Source: Strigops habroptila
Lineage: Eukaryota; Chordata; Aves; Psittaciformes; Psittacidae
DNA: 64,000 nt
Reading direction: 5' to 3'
Assembly: GCF_004027225.2 (NCBI RefSeq)
Contig: NC_044278.2
Span: 56,475,743-56,539,742 of the forward strand
Below are positions 24,408 through 38,958 of the stretch, one piece after another. The position numbers and the translations under genes were made by a program. Position 1 is the first letter of the stretch, and every line of letters starts with the position of its first letter. The notes under the pieces are model-generated. The model searched no databases. It was given only the letters and a program-made list of their open reading frames with translations, and had not been told where the DNA came from.

Positions 24408-27400
24408 CTTTTCCCCAGGCTGGTTTATAAAGGACATGGACTTCTGCAATATTGTTGTATCTGAGTGTTTGGTCCAGTGTATCCCCTTGCTTGTTACCGC
24501 TACTCCCTTTCCCTCCTAATTCTTCAACCACTTAGTTAATTTCAATAAAATTTGATATGAAGATCAAAACCACAGTGATACTAAGACCTTACCAGTTTTA
24601 TGGGAATAGGCTACCAAGTAAAGGGAGAGATCATGGAAAACATACCCATGGAGGGGAGGCCCATAGCATTAGCTCAACCTATCAATCACAAGAAATCACT
24701 CATGAAAGAGGGACTTTATGAATAGACCACCTGAGAGAAAAAAAAACCAGATCACTGCTTCTACTTTACACTTGAGAATTAGACACCTGAGAATCCAGCC
24801 ACGAGACACAAGTCCCTAGGCAAAGCTTGTTTCACTGCTAGAGCTACTCTGTTGAAAACAAGTGTTAAGAAAATTTCTCATTCCTTTCAACCGCATGACT
24901 CCTTTGACCTCACTGGATTCCAGCATCTGCATCTATTCTTCACTCTTTCAGGCTCATTTCTTTACCTGATGCCAGCTGATAATGGTTAGGCGGGTAGCAA
25001 ACCAGATAAGGCTCATTTCTTTCCCCAGTGCTTATTGCTTAATGAGGGGCAAAGCAGACTAAAAATGTACAACATAACCTGCATTCACAAATTCTGCACT
25101 GGGATATCCTATGGAAATAAAAGGTGTGGCATGTTTATTAAGGGTAGGTGGAACCTTTCCCATTTAATTTCATTTTGCAGGATTTTTCCAAAACAGCAAC
25201 CCTTTTTGAGGGTTCCTAAGGACCAACTGTTTTGTCCTACAAATGCATTTTAATGCCACCTTTTCCAGTGGCATTAGACACTATTGAACATGAGAGGAGA
25301 AATTGCCCCAGAATCTCTGAGGAGTGTTTCTTTAATTTCAATGCATCAGTGCTTATAACTAACCCAACTGCACCATCAGCATTTTTTCTCTGCTCATTTA
25401 ACTTGTTTGCCGTACATGAGGGTGAGTTTGCTACTGCCTGAGCCCATTTTGTGACTAAACTGCTGTCCATGTTCAAGTTCATTAATAAGAGTCAGATTTG
25501 AGATTAATCCAGCTGAATGGGATCCAGTCAGGCTGGGAGGGTTAAAGCTACATTGTCTCCAGGGGAATAAAATACAGAAAGCAAAATACTAGAGAAAGTT
25601 TTCAAAATTGAGGTTAGCTCTGCAATTTGGGAATGTAAAAATGGCACCCTTGTTCTATGTATCAAATTGACTGACTCCACACAAGGTTGGACTGGGTTCT
25701 TTTTTCTGCTTGATCCCACATCAACTTGGATCACCACATGCGTGGTGAGTTACACAAAATAATTAAACATGGACTGCCAGAAGAACAAGCTGTGATACCA
25801 TACACTACCTTTCTGTTTCACTTGTGATCCATTCAAACCTAAATTCTCTTGGCTTCACCTGTTGGACTACAGTGGTACCTAACTGAACAAAACCAATCTC
25901 AGTAACCTCCCTCAGTATTCTTGGGTTTGTTTTGTTTTTAATTTGTCAGTGTTGTGATATTTCTGTGTAATGATATTAATGATGTTACAAGCCTGAAGAC
26001 AAGATATGAAAATACATCAGTATTCTTCATTGCTACAACACAGAAAAACAACAAACTCCTAAAAGCACTTAGTGTGGTTCCTTCTCTGAGTTTTATTCTG
26101 GTTTTGATGGAACGAGAGTCTGTAAATAACAATTCAGCAAATCAAATTAATGACAGCAAAAGGAATTACAGAGGCATCTGGGTTACACATTCATCTAACC
26201 GTATATGAGTTCCTCTTAAATGGCACTTTATGTTTTTGCAAATTGAATTAGACACAATCTCATCGTGTACATTAGCAGGAATTAAATACTGAACTAGTTC
26301 CAGAGAAGCTACATCTCCAACATGCCCCCAAACCCATTTTATTGATGAGCATGAAACAGTTTATGTAGGCTCAACAATAGTCCATGCATCTTTATTGAGG
26401 TGAGTGAATTTTACATGAGAAATAAATCACAATTATAGCAAACATGGATGCCCATCATTCTCTGACCTGGTCAGCCTGACCTCCCCAGGGGCCCATGAGA
26501 TTAGTTCTGGGCTGCCACTGAGATTCATATAATGTAAAAATCAGGCAGGAAAGAGATTTTTTTTTTCCTGGCTTCAATCTTAACAGCATACAGTTATGGT
26601 CTATGAGCCAGGGAAACAGCTGCAGGACAGAAACACTACCACAGGTCCTCCCTGAAGCTGTGCCGGCTCACTGTGGGCCTTATTACAGTTTGGCACAGAG
26701 TTGCTGTAATTAGCTTGCACTGACTTGGAGAAGTTACTTTCTGTTGTGGCTTCTTTTGTTTGGTTGCTCTTGGGGTGGATTTTCCTTTTTTTCTTTTTTC
26801 GGAAACAATCCATGTAGTTTATGTTTACAACCCTTAACATCATCCACCAGCCAAGGAGCATGGAAGGGCAAGAACACACCAGCAGGCCTCCCCTCCTTCT
26901 TTCCCCTCCTGTACTTAGGTGTCAGGGTCACTATCACCATGCTCCAAAGTTTATAAAAATACAACTCAGTTTGATAAGACTGTGAATAAACTGAAGCGAG
27001 CACCTGCATCCCAGCAGTTAATGGCCACTAAGAGAAGAGAAGTGAGTTTTTCTGTTCAGAAAGCCCTCTGGATAAAACTATCAGCCCCTTATACAGAAGT
27101 CTTCATTATGGTTTATTTGTTTTGCATTGGTCTGGATTACAAACAGACAACCACTGCAAGGAAATACTAGAGCTGGGAAAATAAAGGGCATAAGGAAAAA
27201 CGTGCTTCAGTCAAGATATGTTAGTCAAGGTGTTAACTGAAGTGAACTGGAACTGAAAGGTAACAAGAAGTAGCTGGCATTTAATGTAGCCATAACGATT
27301 TTGTAATTAAAGGAAAATAGCTACTATGCTGTAAATATCAAAGCACTCTGGCCTACTTATCGTTCTAAATCGCAGAGTATTTCCAAGCTGGCAAAGCTAT

Positions 27401-30400
27401 ATGGACTTTAATGATAATAAAAGAGCTTGTGTCAGCATTCACTGACTTTGGTAGAAATGTCTGACAGCAGCAAAAGTGTGTTGCAGCACAGCTTCTGTAC
27501 CTTGGCCAGGAGGAGTTGCAGGAACAGTAGAAAAAAAGACAAACACTGATTTCTTTGCTCTAGCCATGCCCTGTAAGAATATGTGAGCTTGAGGGCTTCC
27601 TAAGTGCAAGGGTTTGTTCCTTGAATAGCACTTTTTCCTTCTAGTGTTTCAGGTGTGGACATAAAGTACTTGAAGGAAGGGGGAATTCTAATAATGTCCT
27701 GTCAGACCTATTTTAAAACCAATGTGGTCAATATTCTGCTGTTTATACCAATCTAAATAAATTCAAATCAACATAAGGTTATAAGTAGTTATTAGCTGTC
27801 TGACAGCGTTTCCTCCCAAACCTCATTATGGGAATCTGCTCCAAATGAGGCCATTCATGCTACACTGCCTCTTACATAGACAGCCTTGAATTTTAAATGT
27901 TTCATTCTCCTTTGTATGCCTCCACATCGCAGCCAACATCTTGCACAAAAATGGCTATATTCCTGCATTATCAAAGCAGATTCTGGGTGTATTGGTGGAA
28001 TCGTTAGCTCTGCCCACTCTTGTTAGTGGGTTAGATTCATGCATACCTGTCTGCGGTGGCATTTCTCTACAAAAGTAGCTTTCTGAATGTTTTTTCCCTA
28101 TTTCCGTTTGGACCACGACTGCTGTACATTTCCCTATTCTCACTTTTGTTCTCTAAATAACCACATCATTACTAATACTACTTTGAAGCCAGTGCTCCAT
28201 GTGCATGCAAGAGGTGTAGAAGGGGAAAAAAAGCAGAATCTTTTTGTCTGAAGTATTCGTGGTGGTTTCTCTGGACCACTGTGTGAGTTGTGATTCTCTG
28301 TAGATGTCTGCTGGGTGCTCAGCTGGCTTCTGAGCTCTCCTGTCTTCTCCTTTTCTTTCCAGGTGACAAACCACCAGTTTGCATGCACCAGGAACTGATC
28401 TGCTGTTGTAGCCACCTGAAGCTCTGAAGCTCTGCTGCTTCACATGCTGCCTCCAGACTACATGTGGTACAAATACAGCTGAAAACTATTTCACAGGGCA
28501 TAGGTACCGGGTCATGCAGAAGCTAGACGTAGCTACCTGAGGTGTCCCCACCCCACCTTGTCTCTAATGCCTGTCACCACTCCTTTGCTGAGGCTGGTTA
28601 GCAGAATAAAGCACCAAGGCTCCCCGATGTATCAAGACAAAGGTGGCAGCTGGGTGGGGGCTTCATACATGACCAGGCTTCACACTGATGATCACACGTA
28701 CTGCTCAGCCATCTCTGCTTTGGGGCAGGTGACCTACAGCAAATAAACAGGGTCAAGAGTCTGGGGGAGGAAGGAGCAGCACAAATGTCACAGGTGAGTG
28801 CCATATATGAGTATGAACACCTACGTACTCTAGCGGTAGCTGTTTTTGTATTAATCTTTCAGGTTGGTGTAACATGGTACTGAAATACAAACTATCAGTA
28901 TCAAAGAAAATTAAGGACCATTTATGCAACATGCTGCTATACTCACCCACAGCGAGAATTGGTCCCCATGCCAGGCAACACCTAAGGAGTCAATTAAGAA
29001 ATGAGATAAAGTGGAGAACTGGGTGGAGCAGGGAGACAGGCCTGGATAGACCCTGTCAGTAGTGACAGAGCAAGGACATACACCCTTGGAGTGATCCATG
29101 GTGAAAACAAGGAACGACACTCCAGTAAATTGTCTACAAACCTCATCCACTGCGGTGTGTGTGTGGGGTTAGGTTCACAGCCTGACAAGCACAGTCACCA
29201 TCTGACCTACAGAGCTGGCACAGGTTAAAAGCACACTTACTGGAAACTTTCTTGACTGGAATTATTCAACCATGACCCACAAGACACCCCTTCTTGGTGA
29301 AGGCCATGCTATATCCTGCTGTCCTTGAGACAGGCAGGTAGCTTGCAAAGCTTGTTCTCGTAAGCGAGGCAGCCTATAAATTGAGCGAGGATTTAATTTT
29401 ATTTTAGTTCTGTGTGCATATAACTCACCTGGTCACTAAAATGATTTTTACAAATCATCTGTATTTCTTCTAGCTAAGGAAATGTTGGAAAAGACATGTC
29501 AGAAAAATGAGGCATTTTTATTATAAGATCTGCCACACTGGATGCTAGAAGGATAAGCAAGCTGCACTTTCACTTCTTGGTCTAATGTCATTTGCTAATT
29601 CTATTACAAACTCTATTTATATTCACTTTTAGCCTTTGACTGAAAACTGGAGCGAAACTTTAAATATCCACTATAAATTATTATTCTCTACATTATTAGT
29701 TTTCCAGATAACATGTATTTGTAGGGATTTATTTGTAGCAGCAAATTCAACTATAACTTAACAAATATGTGTAAGCAGTCTTTCTTTCTATTGTACTAAA
29801 ATAAGCACACAGTATGCAAGAGCTAATTCTCAAAAACCTATCAAAAATATGTTGAATTGTCCAAACATGCGAACAATAGCGTATTAGTAGAAATGGAAAC
29901 ATTTTTTATTACTGAAATCTTTAAAAAGAACAGCCTGCCACAACAGACAACAGGCAATGAGGACAAATGAACTGTGTGGCTGGACAGAGTGCTCATCTTT
30001 TATTCTGGATAGTTATTTAAATGGAAAACAGACAATTTAGACTAATTTTGTCCCTGGTATAAATCTATTAGCATTAATGGTGTTGTGACTACTTGTACCA
30101 AACTCACATTTGCCCATATCTCTTAAAGACAGAACCATTTAACTGTGTTTTTAAAGCTGTTAGCTGAACTAGCTGCTTTAGAAGATGTGCATAGGTACAA
30201 GCTGTTAGGGCCTTTTTCTTCAGGGAGGGAAACAAAGTGAATTCACGGAGTTCCAGGGGAACAGGGACCATGAGAGAGAAAAGGAGGCCAGACCCTTGAG
30301 ACCTTCAGGCAGAAGCAAACTGCCTCATGCTTTGGGTTGGATTGATGAGAATGAGTGAAGTGATTGTGGTAGATGGTAAAACAAGGGAGCTGGAAGGAAG

Positions 30401-33099
30401 AAATGGAAGAGAAAAAAAAGACTGCTTGGGGAAAGCCAAATATGTTCAGAGCTAGCGGCCATGCCTGCAGTCCTTGGGGGCCACAATACCAGTGCAGTGG
30501 AGCTGAATACCTAGGGAACAGGGAAAGGCCCTTCCGTTTTGGATCAAAGCCAAGCAGCTTTTAGACTGTGCTGGCTGAAATACAAAAATGGGTCTGCGCC
30601 TCAGTATATCCATGGAAAATTCTCTGTTAAACACAATAGGGAGAAAAAAAGTAAATTTAATACAAGCTCTTACTTCTCCAAGAAGAGGAAAAGAAAAATC
30701 AACCCAAAGCCAGACAACCAGTTTCTGAATCTGAAATTTCCTAGGGCTGCAGAATTGGTGCGCTTATGGGGCTCATACCTAATTTCCTAAAAGCATAGGA
30801 GAGTGAGAAGGGAGGACTCTCAGAAAGAGGAATGACAGTTTTGAATAAGTATCTTTCAGCTTGATGAAAGGTCTTTCAAATTGTCATATTGTAGCTGTCT
30901 GGTTTGGACATCAATGATTCAGACATTTCTAGTACTTTCTCCTAAGGTTTCAGGAGCTTTGTCCAGCCTGTCACAAAATTAAGAATTTGGGTATGTAGCA
31001 AAAATCTGTTAGTGTGGATTAATGTTTCATATTGATAATGGCAGACCTTCCGTTAACAGCCCTTCAGGAACAGCTCTGTAATGGCCCCCTCAGCCACATG
31101 GTTGTTAGTGAGCAGTATTTCCTTCCTAGCAAAAGATTACAAGGTTCTGCAGCAGTTCACTGGAGGCAAGTATAAACTCTGAAGTTTCTCTTCAATATTA
31201 TGTGACCATAATTCTGACAAATTTTCACAATTAACCAAAACCATTCCAGCGAAGCCAGTGTTAAAGTCTAATTTAGATAGCAGCAATACCAGATTTCTTG
31301 CATTTGCACATTTTTCCAGTCTTCTGAGGAAATGATGCCTGCAATATGATAAGTGTGTTACCCATCATGCTGCTTACATGTTTTTCCTATGCCTTTTCCT
31401 ATGTATGGCTTCTGTCATAGGTAGCATGACCAGCAATAAAAGACATTTATAGCACAGTGCATTTCCAAGGTAGCTTTTGGCTGCAGTTTTGCTTCCAGCT
31501 GTACTGTCCGCATTCGGACACCTTGCACTGTGTGGAAGCAGACAAAGTGGTTTGAGGCTATGGGACTGGTAAATGGCAGTAGACAGGTCTAAAGCGTATT
31601 GTTCTTAAGCAGCTCACTGCTCAGAATGAAAAATGACACCGGGTATTCAAGTGTGAGCCAAAATAAATCCATTTTTAAATGGTGATGTCTCTCACTAAAT
31701 AAAAATTGAAAGGCCATACTCTGACAATGGAGTACAGCCACCTACTTATGGCATGTCAGGATAGCAATAAGTGAGTCACCCGCCCACCTACGCTCCAAGG
31801 ACACCAGGACCTGATGTCTCTATCATGAAGTTGTCACAACACTGAATTTAGACAAACAGTTTTTCCTACTGCCCACAGTCTGCACAGTGCTCATTACTTG
31901 TTCACTTTTCCAGGTCATCAACCCCCAAAATATCTCAAGGTGAAAATGAGCGGGAGTGACATTAAACAAACACTTCTTTTTATTAGTAAGCTTGTACTAA
32001 TATTTGCTTTAAAATCTGTTTGTTGATGAATGCTAATTAAACACTAACTCAAAGCTTTATTTTGGCCCTCTCTTGGGGTCTTTTGAACTCCTTAATTTTC
32101 AGGGCAATCTGCAGATCCCACCTAATGTTTTCTGTAAGGTGATTATAACCACAACTAGAGGGGGAAAAAAGAAGAGGATTTTATGTAACGGAGAGAAAGT
32201 GGAGAGGAGCATCTGGAGCGAGAGGTTATGAGAGTTCCCAACTGTGCAATCAATTTGTCGATGATGTGAAAATGAAGCACGGCAGTGACTTTTTCACGTG
32301 ATGGTCAATGAGCTGCAGAGAATATTCCATCTGCAAAGAGATTCAAGAACTGGTTTGTCCAACAAGACATCAGTCAGTTCTTCCAGAGCTTGAGGAAGAG
32401 GTATCTGCCAGGGGCCAGCGCACTACCTTATTTTGTTGTGTGTTGCATGGACATGGGAATTAGGGTGAATGTTGTCTGCAGATCAAAAAAATTACTTTCT
32501 TGGTTACTGTGGAGAGAAAGCAATCTAGTCAGGTGGAGAAGAGATTATAAAGAGAAGAGACAAAAATCATGGGTTAAACGGAAATGTGAAAGGACAAAAT
32601 TTCAGCCTTGGAAACTGCTTGTATAAATCAAATGGGCCAGGACCTGATCTCTGCAGGCTATTAGAACAGTACTGTTCATATTTGAAGAGCTAAGCTATCT
32701 CCTTCACAATCCCCTCCCAAATACCTGGTACATATTATGCTCCAAACCATTGGCCAGACATTGCCTGAAAGACTGGTAGGTGGCACAGATCAAAGCAGTA
32801 TTGGGGACCAAAAACTGAGCTAAAAATTAAGCATTCCAGGTGATTATATGCTGGTGCTGTGCCCAAGGTTTATTTCTGCTTTGCTTTTCAGCTTGGAGGA
32901 GTCAAAGAAGACAGAGTTCTGCCCCGGGGATTGCATGTGACCCTTTCCCACAGAGAACCTTAAGGTGGGGGGGGGAACAATTTGAGTGAACTCTGTACTA
33001 TTTGCACAGTTGCTCCATCTGTTTTATGAAGTCAAATTGAGTAAATCGATACTTCAATAACATATTCTCACATAAGTTCCCAGTCTTCCAGAAGAACCC

Positions 33100-33144
33100 G
33101 AAGGCTTCCAAACCTAACAATTCTGTGATTGTATTATTCTGTGA
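33100..33144 (+). mobile_element. Probable degraded CR1 3' tail
   Basis: GAAGGCTTCCAAACCTAACA followed by ATTCTGTGATTGTATTATTC TGTGA resembles the end of CR1 (AAGGTCCCTTCCAACCCAAA then octamers) with several substitutions. It is only about 45 bp, so the call is moderate. Confidence 0.5.
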
Positions 33145-35831
33145 ATCATGCACACTTGCTAAAAGGTAGGATCTCAGCCCCTGCAATCAGTGACCACTGC
33201 ACCTTCGCAAGGGCTGAACCCCCTTCATGAAGCATCCTTTACTTTCAGGGTTCTTAGATATTTTCTCAGGATTCCTCAGTACACTAGCAGAACTGTAACC
33301 CCACAGGGTCATTCTGCATGTACAGCAGAACCAGAAGCTCCTCTGTCCCTTTGACAGGGTGAGACATCTTTCCCTTCCCAAATTAGCAGCCCTGTGGTGA
33401 ATGAAGTCTTAGTACTGAACTTGAAGGGTAACTAGTAAGATCTGATCATTTTGGTATGAACAGCTACCATCAATGGAACTGCAACTCAGGTCTGGGTGTT
33501 TGTTCTTGCACCTTCTCCCCTCCTCGCATAGCCTGAACTTGGGGAGGGGTTAGGTGGTTTTCAGTGGGTTTAGGCAGAGAACAAAGAAGTATTGTAGAAT
33601 TTGAACCAGTTTGTTCAGCAAAAGGCAGGTGATGAAAAATAATAATAATCCTTAAACCCCTAGATACTCAGATTGGGTTATTAATTGAGAATCTCAATTT
33701 TCATATAAAAACTAAAGCAGGAATTTAGTCCTGATTGCCTGAAAATAAGTCCCAACACTCCAAATACCAGGTGGAAAATAAAAAAGGCCCAAATGTACTA
33801 TTTTTTCTTTTATACATTAGAAGCGCTTTGGGGAAAAAAATATTCATTTTTATGTGCCTTGCTTTAGCAGACTGATGCAAAAATGCTCATATCTAGGTAA
33901 TAGGAAGATAATTTTCGAAGGGCAGGCATGAGGCAGTAGAAAGTGTGTGGAGAATGTGACAGCATAGATCAGACTACACAGAATAAATAGTGGTGAGGTG
34001 AAATACATGATCTGGATATGTTTGAGAGGAATGATACAGAGCAAAGCAAGAGGATGAGTAAGAAAGTGGGCAAAGAGAAAGCCAAGGACATGGTATGAGT
34101 TTAGGTGACATTCTTATTACCATTGACCTCTGGAGTGCAGAAAGGCAAATTTATGCTATGAGTGCTGCATGAGGTCACTTGGTATTGATAGGCTACACTG
34201 GCAAAATGGTCATACTCCAGTTGCACATTAGACTGGGAAAACTCCACTTCTGCTGATAGAGCTTGTTTCAGCCCTCTTGAGGAAGAAAAAACCCCCAACC
34301 AGTTATCCTGTGAAAGAGTACTTTTGCTGATACATCTTAATCCCTACTAGGGGTTTCTGCTGGCACAGCTATGCTGGTTGCAGATCACACTTCAGCACTC
34401 CCCTGATTGATGTGCATACCTTGCAAAGGTTTGCATACTGTTCTGGCCAGGGTCTGTGCTAGGAGAGAGGGAGGCAGAGGACCAGGCAAGGAGGGTCAGA
34501 GAGCAGAAGAGTAGAGAGGTTTTCATGTGGCAACCAAGCGGAAAGTGAGTAATAGTGGAAAGAAAATCAACATATTAAGAATAAACAGTACTCACCACAG
34601 TTTATTGGCTGGACTTCTAATTCCAGCCATATAAACTTGGAGATTTTTTTGTTTAAAAAAGAAGTCTCTGGTTTTCATTGCTGTGTTAGCTGTCTGGTGT
34701 TTTGTTGAAAGAGAATTATAAGATATATTGTTTCTTAATATGAAGATATATTAGCTTGTAAACTTGAAAGGCTGCCTGAAAGGTTGTTGAATGCATGGGT
34801 CTTTAAAAATCATGGGCTAGTGCTTCATTACTTGTAAAAATTGCTCTATTTTGATCAAAACATTGTGTTGCCATTGCAGTTCTCCTCCACCCTTTAAATT
34901 TATTATGCTGGCTGCTCTTCAGATTTCTTCTACTGTGGATGCACCACCCTTTCACTGGCATTCCTTCTGGTTTCCCACATATTATTTATTTAAAACATTA
35001 GTTATCTCAGGTCCAGTGCTTTTTTTGCAAGGCATACAGGAGCTTGAGTTACAGTGTGAAATTATTGCTGTGGCTTAGTGAATGTCATTGATTTAATAGA
35101 GGCAAGCAATGCCCTACCGAAATCTCTCAGATTACAGTATCATTACTCCACACTGTACTACATCTCTATATACCATGTAGAGATAGATCCAGTGTGTATA
35201 TGCACAGACTATGTGTATAAATACGAGTGCATGTATGTGTGTTTATATTGTCTACATGTGGTGGGTGCTGTATAACATACATAGCCTATTTATGGCCACT
35301 CTCAAACATGCAGGGCTTAGTAGTGTTACCTGATGATATAAAAACACAGACAATAAAAACCTGTTTAAATTAAGGCAAGAAGGGAAGACTGGAGTAAGGA
35401 AAGAAGCATGGATTACTGACACTGCTGACAAAGCAGAAGTAGAAATTTCCGGAGCCAATAAGCCAGCACAGCACCATGGCAGTACTGTTCATGGGGAACT
35501 GGTTGGAAATTTCAGTTTTCTGGACAACAGCAGGGGAAGAAATAACTATTTTTTCCATCACTGAAAGTTACTTCCAGATCAGAAGAATGCCAGCACTCAT
35601 TTTCTATTTTTCCAAATATGGGAAAATCTAGTAAATTATAAACACTGAATTAGAAATTGTCTTTCAGCTGTTTCTGTGACATACATTCCTTACTGGTACC
35701 TGGCTGTGTCTGATGCTTATATACACTCCACTGCAATACAACCTTGACTGGCTATAGCTTACTACACAATATAGGTGTCTGTAGAACAGCAAGATGTATT
35801 GCTACAGCTAAAGAATACCAATTTCACTAGT

Positions 35832-35905
35832 ACACAAAAAAAAAACCCAAATAAACAAACAAAACCCAACAAACCAAACCAAAAGCCAACAAAACAAAAC
35901 AAATA
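35832..35905. repeat. A-rich low-complexity tract with AAAC/AAAAC units
   Basis: About 74 bases of A and C with rare T and G, made of irregular AAAC, AAAAC and CCAA units after a run of 10 A. It could be an expanded poly(A) tail of a lost retroposon, but no body is recognisable on its left. Confidence 0.75.
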
Positions 35906-37978
35906 ATGAGTGTCTCTGAAATTTTATAGGATTTTAAATTCTAGGGAATTCATGAGACCTCTTGAACCGACTTCAATAGGAACCAGATAAAGTCTATTTA
36001 GCATTCAGGAAACACTTGGTTAAATACTGTCATTAAAAGCAGGTCTCCACTAAAATTAATTAGCTTTAATAGGCCAAAAGTATGACTTATTTCTTATGGT
36101 CAGTGGTATATAATATAAACAGGCACAATAAGTTTGACATGTATTACAGTGTTCTCAAATTCGTGGTCTTCTAGTAGTCTGTGCTTAGAATTTTTAAGTG
36201 GGTAGCAAATGACTGTGTGGTTGGATCTTGGCATTCAGCACTGAATTTGGACATAGGTATTAAAAGCAGAAGTAGGAATTTTCTACTTTTTGTTATATTA
36301 TTTTATAGATACTCTGAATTAGTCCCAAACCACTCCTTTACTTAAAGTATTTTTCAGGATGCAAGTTACTGTAATACTGAATTTGACAGTTTCTTTGCTA
36401 ATAGAAACAGACACTTTAAGAAGCCTGCAAGTTGCCTGAGCAGCTGGAAGGGTCTCAGCTGCCAGGGGCCAGTGATTCGGAGTCAGGGATCCCAGACCTT
36501 AGGGCACCCCTTGCCGCTGGAGCAAGTGGCAGAGCAGACTGGGCAAACCTCCCCACAAGCAGTATCACGAGTCCCTTGACAAACCCAGCAGGTACGACAG
36601 AGAATGCTGCCTTAATTTCAGCAAAAGCTCTTCAGGCTACTAGGGTTCAAACAAAGCAGTCGAGCTCAAGGAACCAGAATTTTTTCCGATCAGTTCTACT
36701 TACAGATGAGTTCCCCAAAGGCGGGAAAGTCACCCTTTTGCTCTCATGCTGTTTAGGGTTTTTTCTTCCTTTTCCTTTCAAATCTTGTTTTTCACAGCCC
36801 ATTTACACCGCTTTGTACTAAGCCTGGCTGTTCTGAGTCAGCACTAGGCAGGAGACAATCAATCACCATTGCCCTAGACCTGCAGCAGGCTGAAAGTGGA
36901 AGTTGCCTTCCCAGGAGGAAGAGCCTGCAACTGCCTCTTTTCTCTGCACACCCAGCATCTGATCTGAATGGGAGGCTTGTTTTCACTCTGCAGAGTCACA
37001 AAATCCAAAGACTAATCTGACCATAGTGACTAGCCAGCATATAAACCATGTGGTAATGGTGGTTTGCACAACTTTCTCTTCAAGCAATCCTGACTAACGA
37101 CCAAATAGCACAAGAGCCCTCACTTCCCTTTGTTAGTTCTCCAGTGAAGGCATAGGTCCCCTCAGACAAATCGTTGTAAAAACTCATTCAAGCAGCTCTA
37201 ATTAGCCTTTTTAGGAGAAGTTTTTTAAAAACCTAGATATAGCAGAATATAAGTGTGATGGGTCATTAAATACCTCTTACTTTGAAGAGACTCTCAATTT
37301 GGCATTCAGGAACAATATCTGGAGACAGTATTTTCTTTTTAGAGATGTGAAACTCTGTAAAAAGGGTTTGACTCCATGCATACACGAAGTCCTACAGCAG
37401 CTTCTATACATGAAGAATCATTGCCAAGTGCTTGGTGCTAAAAAATTACCAGGATTAAAAAACCTCACAGAATTGCTTTAAGAATTACAGTGTTTTCAAA
37501 AACATAAACTTATGTGTTTTTATATTCTCCTATTTATTTTCTGCTTCTGAGGTTCCCACTGTCAAGCTTTTCCAATCACGGTTTCTTGCGTTAGTGAGCT
37601 GAGATTGTTGAAAGATCCCATTATACAAGGATATGCAGTTTTAAGAACAGCAACAAATACTGCGAGACTCACCATAAAATACCAAGAGTTGGCAGCGCTG
37701 TAGAAAGGATATTAACTTTTGTGTCCTCCCAAACTGCAGTTTCTATAAATAGCGCCTGTCTGCTTTTACTCCTGCAGTTAATTACATAGATTTTCCTGCA
37801 TTTCCTTTTCTGCAGTGTCCCTGTGAATCAGTATATTAGCTGATGGACTGAAGCAATGCTTGTGGATGTTCCTCAGTAAACACCTTCGACATTAAGCATT
37901 AATACAATGCAAGTGGGGAGTTTAAGTGGGTAAGGAGCTGTCTCTGCTTTCCCACTGCAGAATGGGGCAACTTTAATA

Positions 37979-38012
37979 TTTTTATATATATATGTGTATA
38001 TACACATGTATA
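37979..38012. repeat. TA/TG microsatellite with palindrome
   Basis: TTTTATATATATATGTGTAT followed by ATACACATGTATAC. Bases 37992-38007 (ATGTGTATATACACAT) are a perfect 16-bp palindrome. Confidence 0.8.
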
Positions 38013-38910
38013 CCTAAAATTATACTTTTGGGAGGTGTGCCAGGCACAGCTGAGTATCCACAGTATCATGACATGGCTGGGGTTTCTCCTGCATGCACCT
38101 CTTATTGTTTGTGCCCCATGCAGTTTAACCTTGTCTTTCAAAGTTGAGAAGTGGTTGTTCTGTGCTCTGGACTGGTGTGGGCAAGACATTAAGGGGGAAA
38201 TTTACCTCACCCAGCTTTGAATACCACTAGGGAAACACCTTCCTCTGCACTGTTACTTAGGAATCCTTCTACAGTCAGTGGAAAGTGGTAAGTGCTTTTG
38301 AGCTTTTTTTACCTACTGACCCACTTTAGGATGTTCTTGGTGCCCTAGAAGTGACAGACTCTCTCCACCAACTGTGATGGCACTTTTTCAGTTATTTGAG
38401 ATCATTAAAGTTCCAGATTTGAAAGCTAAAACAGTGTGGAATACATACCTTTGATCTGTGTCTTTTGTGGAAAGAAGCCTGCTGTAGCCTCCTTCCCATT
38501 CGAGACACAGTCTCTCCGTGAATCCCAGATCAGACTGAGCAGCTGGGTCAGGTTCATGGTGTGGTGGGGCAGGAGATCCTGCAACATGCTGGCAGGATGA
38601 GAGATGCAGGTGCCCTCGGGGCACAGTAGATAGGTAAAACATTTCAGTGAAATGCATATAGAATGTGAGGTCCCTGTTACATTGCTCTCACTTCCAAAGG
38701 ACAGAAGCTGTTCCTCAATAGTGTCTTACCATTGCATTGAAAAGGTCAAGCAGGGCTGCTCAGGCCCTGCAAAATATCCACTTCCCTTAATGCTGCAGCA
38801 TGGAGTATCCTTCTTTGTCTTTCACAAGTGGCTTCTGCTCATCTTGGGACCCAAGTCTCCCCCTCTGGCTGTGGAGAAGCTAAAGAACTGGATGTGGAGG
38901 CTGCTTGTGG

Positions 38911-38958
38911 TATATATGACTATGTGTGCATGTGTGTGCCTGTGTATACCTGTGTATC
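38911..38958. repeat. Imperfect TG-rich repeat
   Basis: TATATATGACTATGTGTGCA then TGTGTGTGCCTGTGTATACC TGTGTATC, a degenerate TG microsatellite. Confidence 0.7.

Larger units (their letters stand above)
20736..33099. other. Intergenic stretch, no gene seen
   Basis: AT-rich, with the CA/TA repeat at 21955 and the T run at 24391. The block at about 29,390-30,130 is notably AT-rich with many TAAT/ATTA motifs. I could not identify any exon or RNA gene. Confidence 0.55.

Noticed and set aside
36425-36821. G+C-richer open stretch with a donor-like CAG|GTACGA
   Set aside because: The frame has no ATG at its beginning and encodes nothing recognisable. The donor match is weak.
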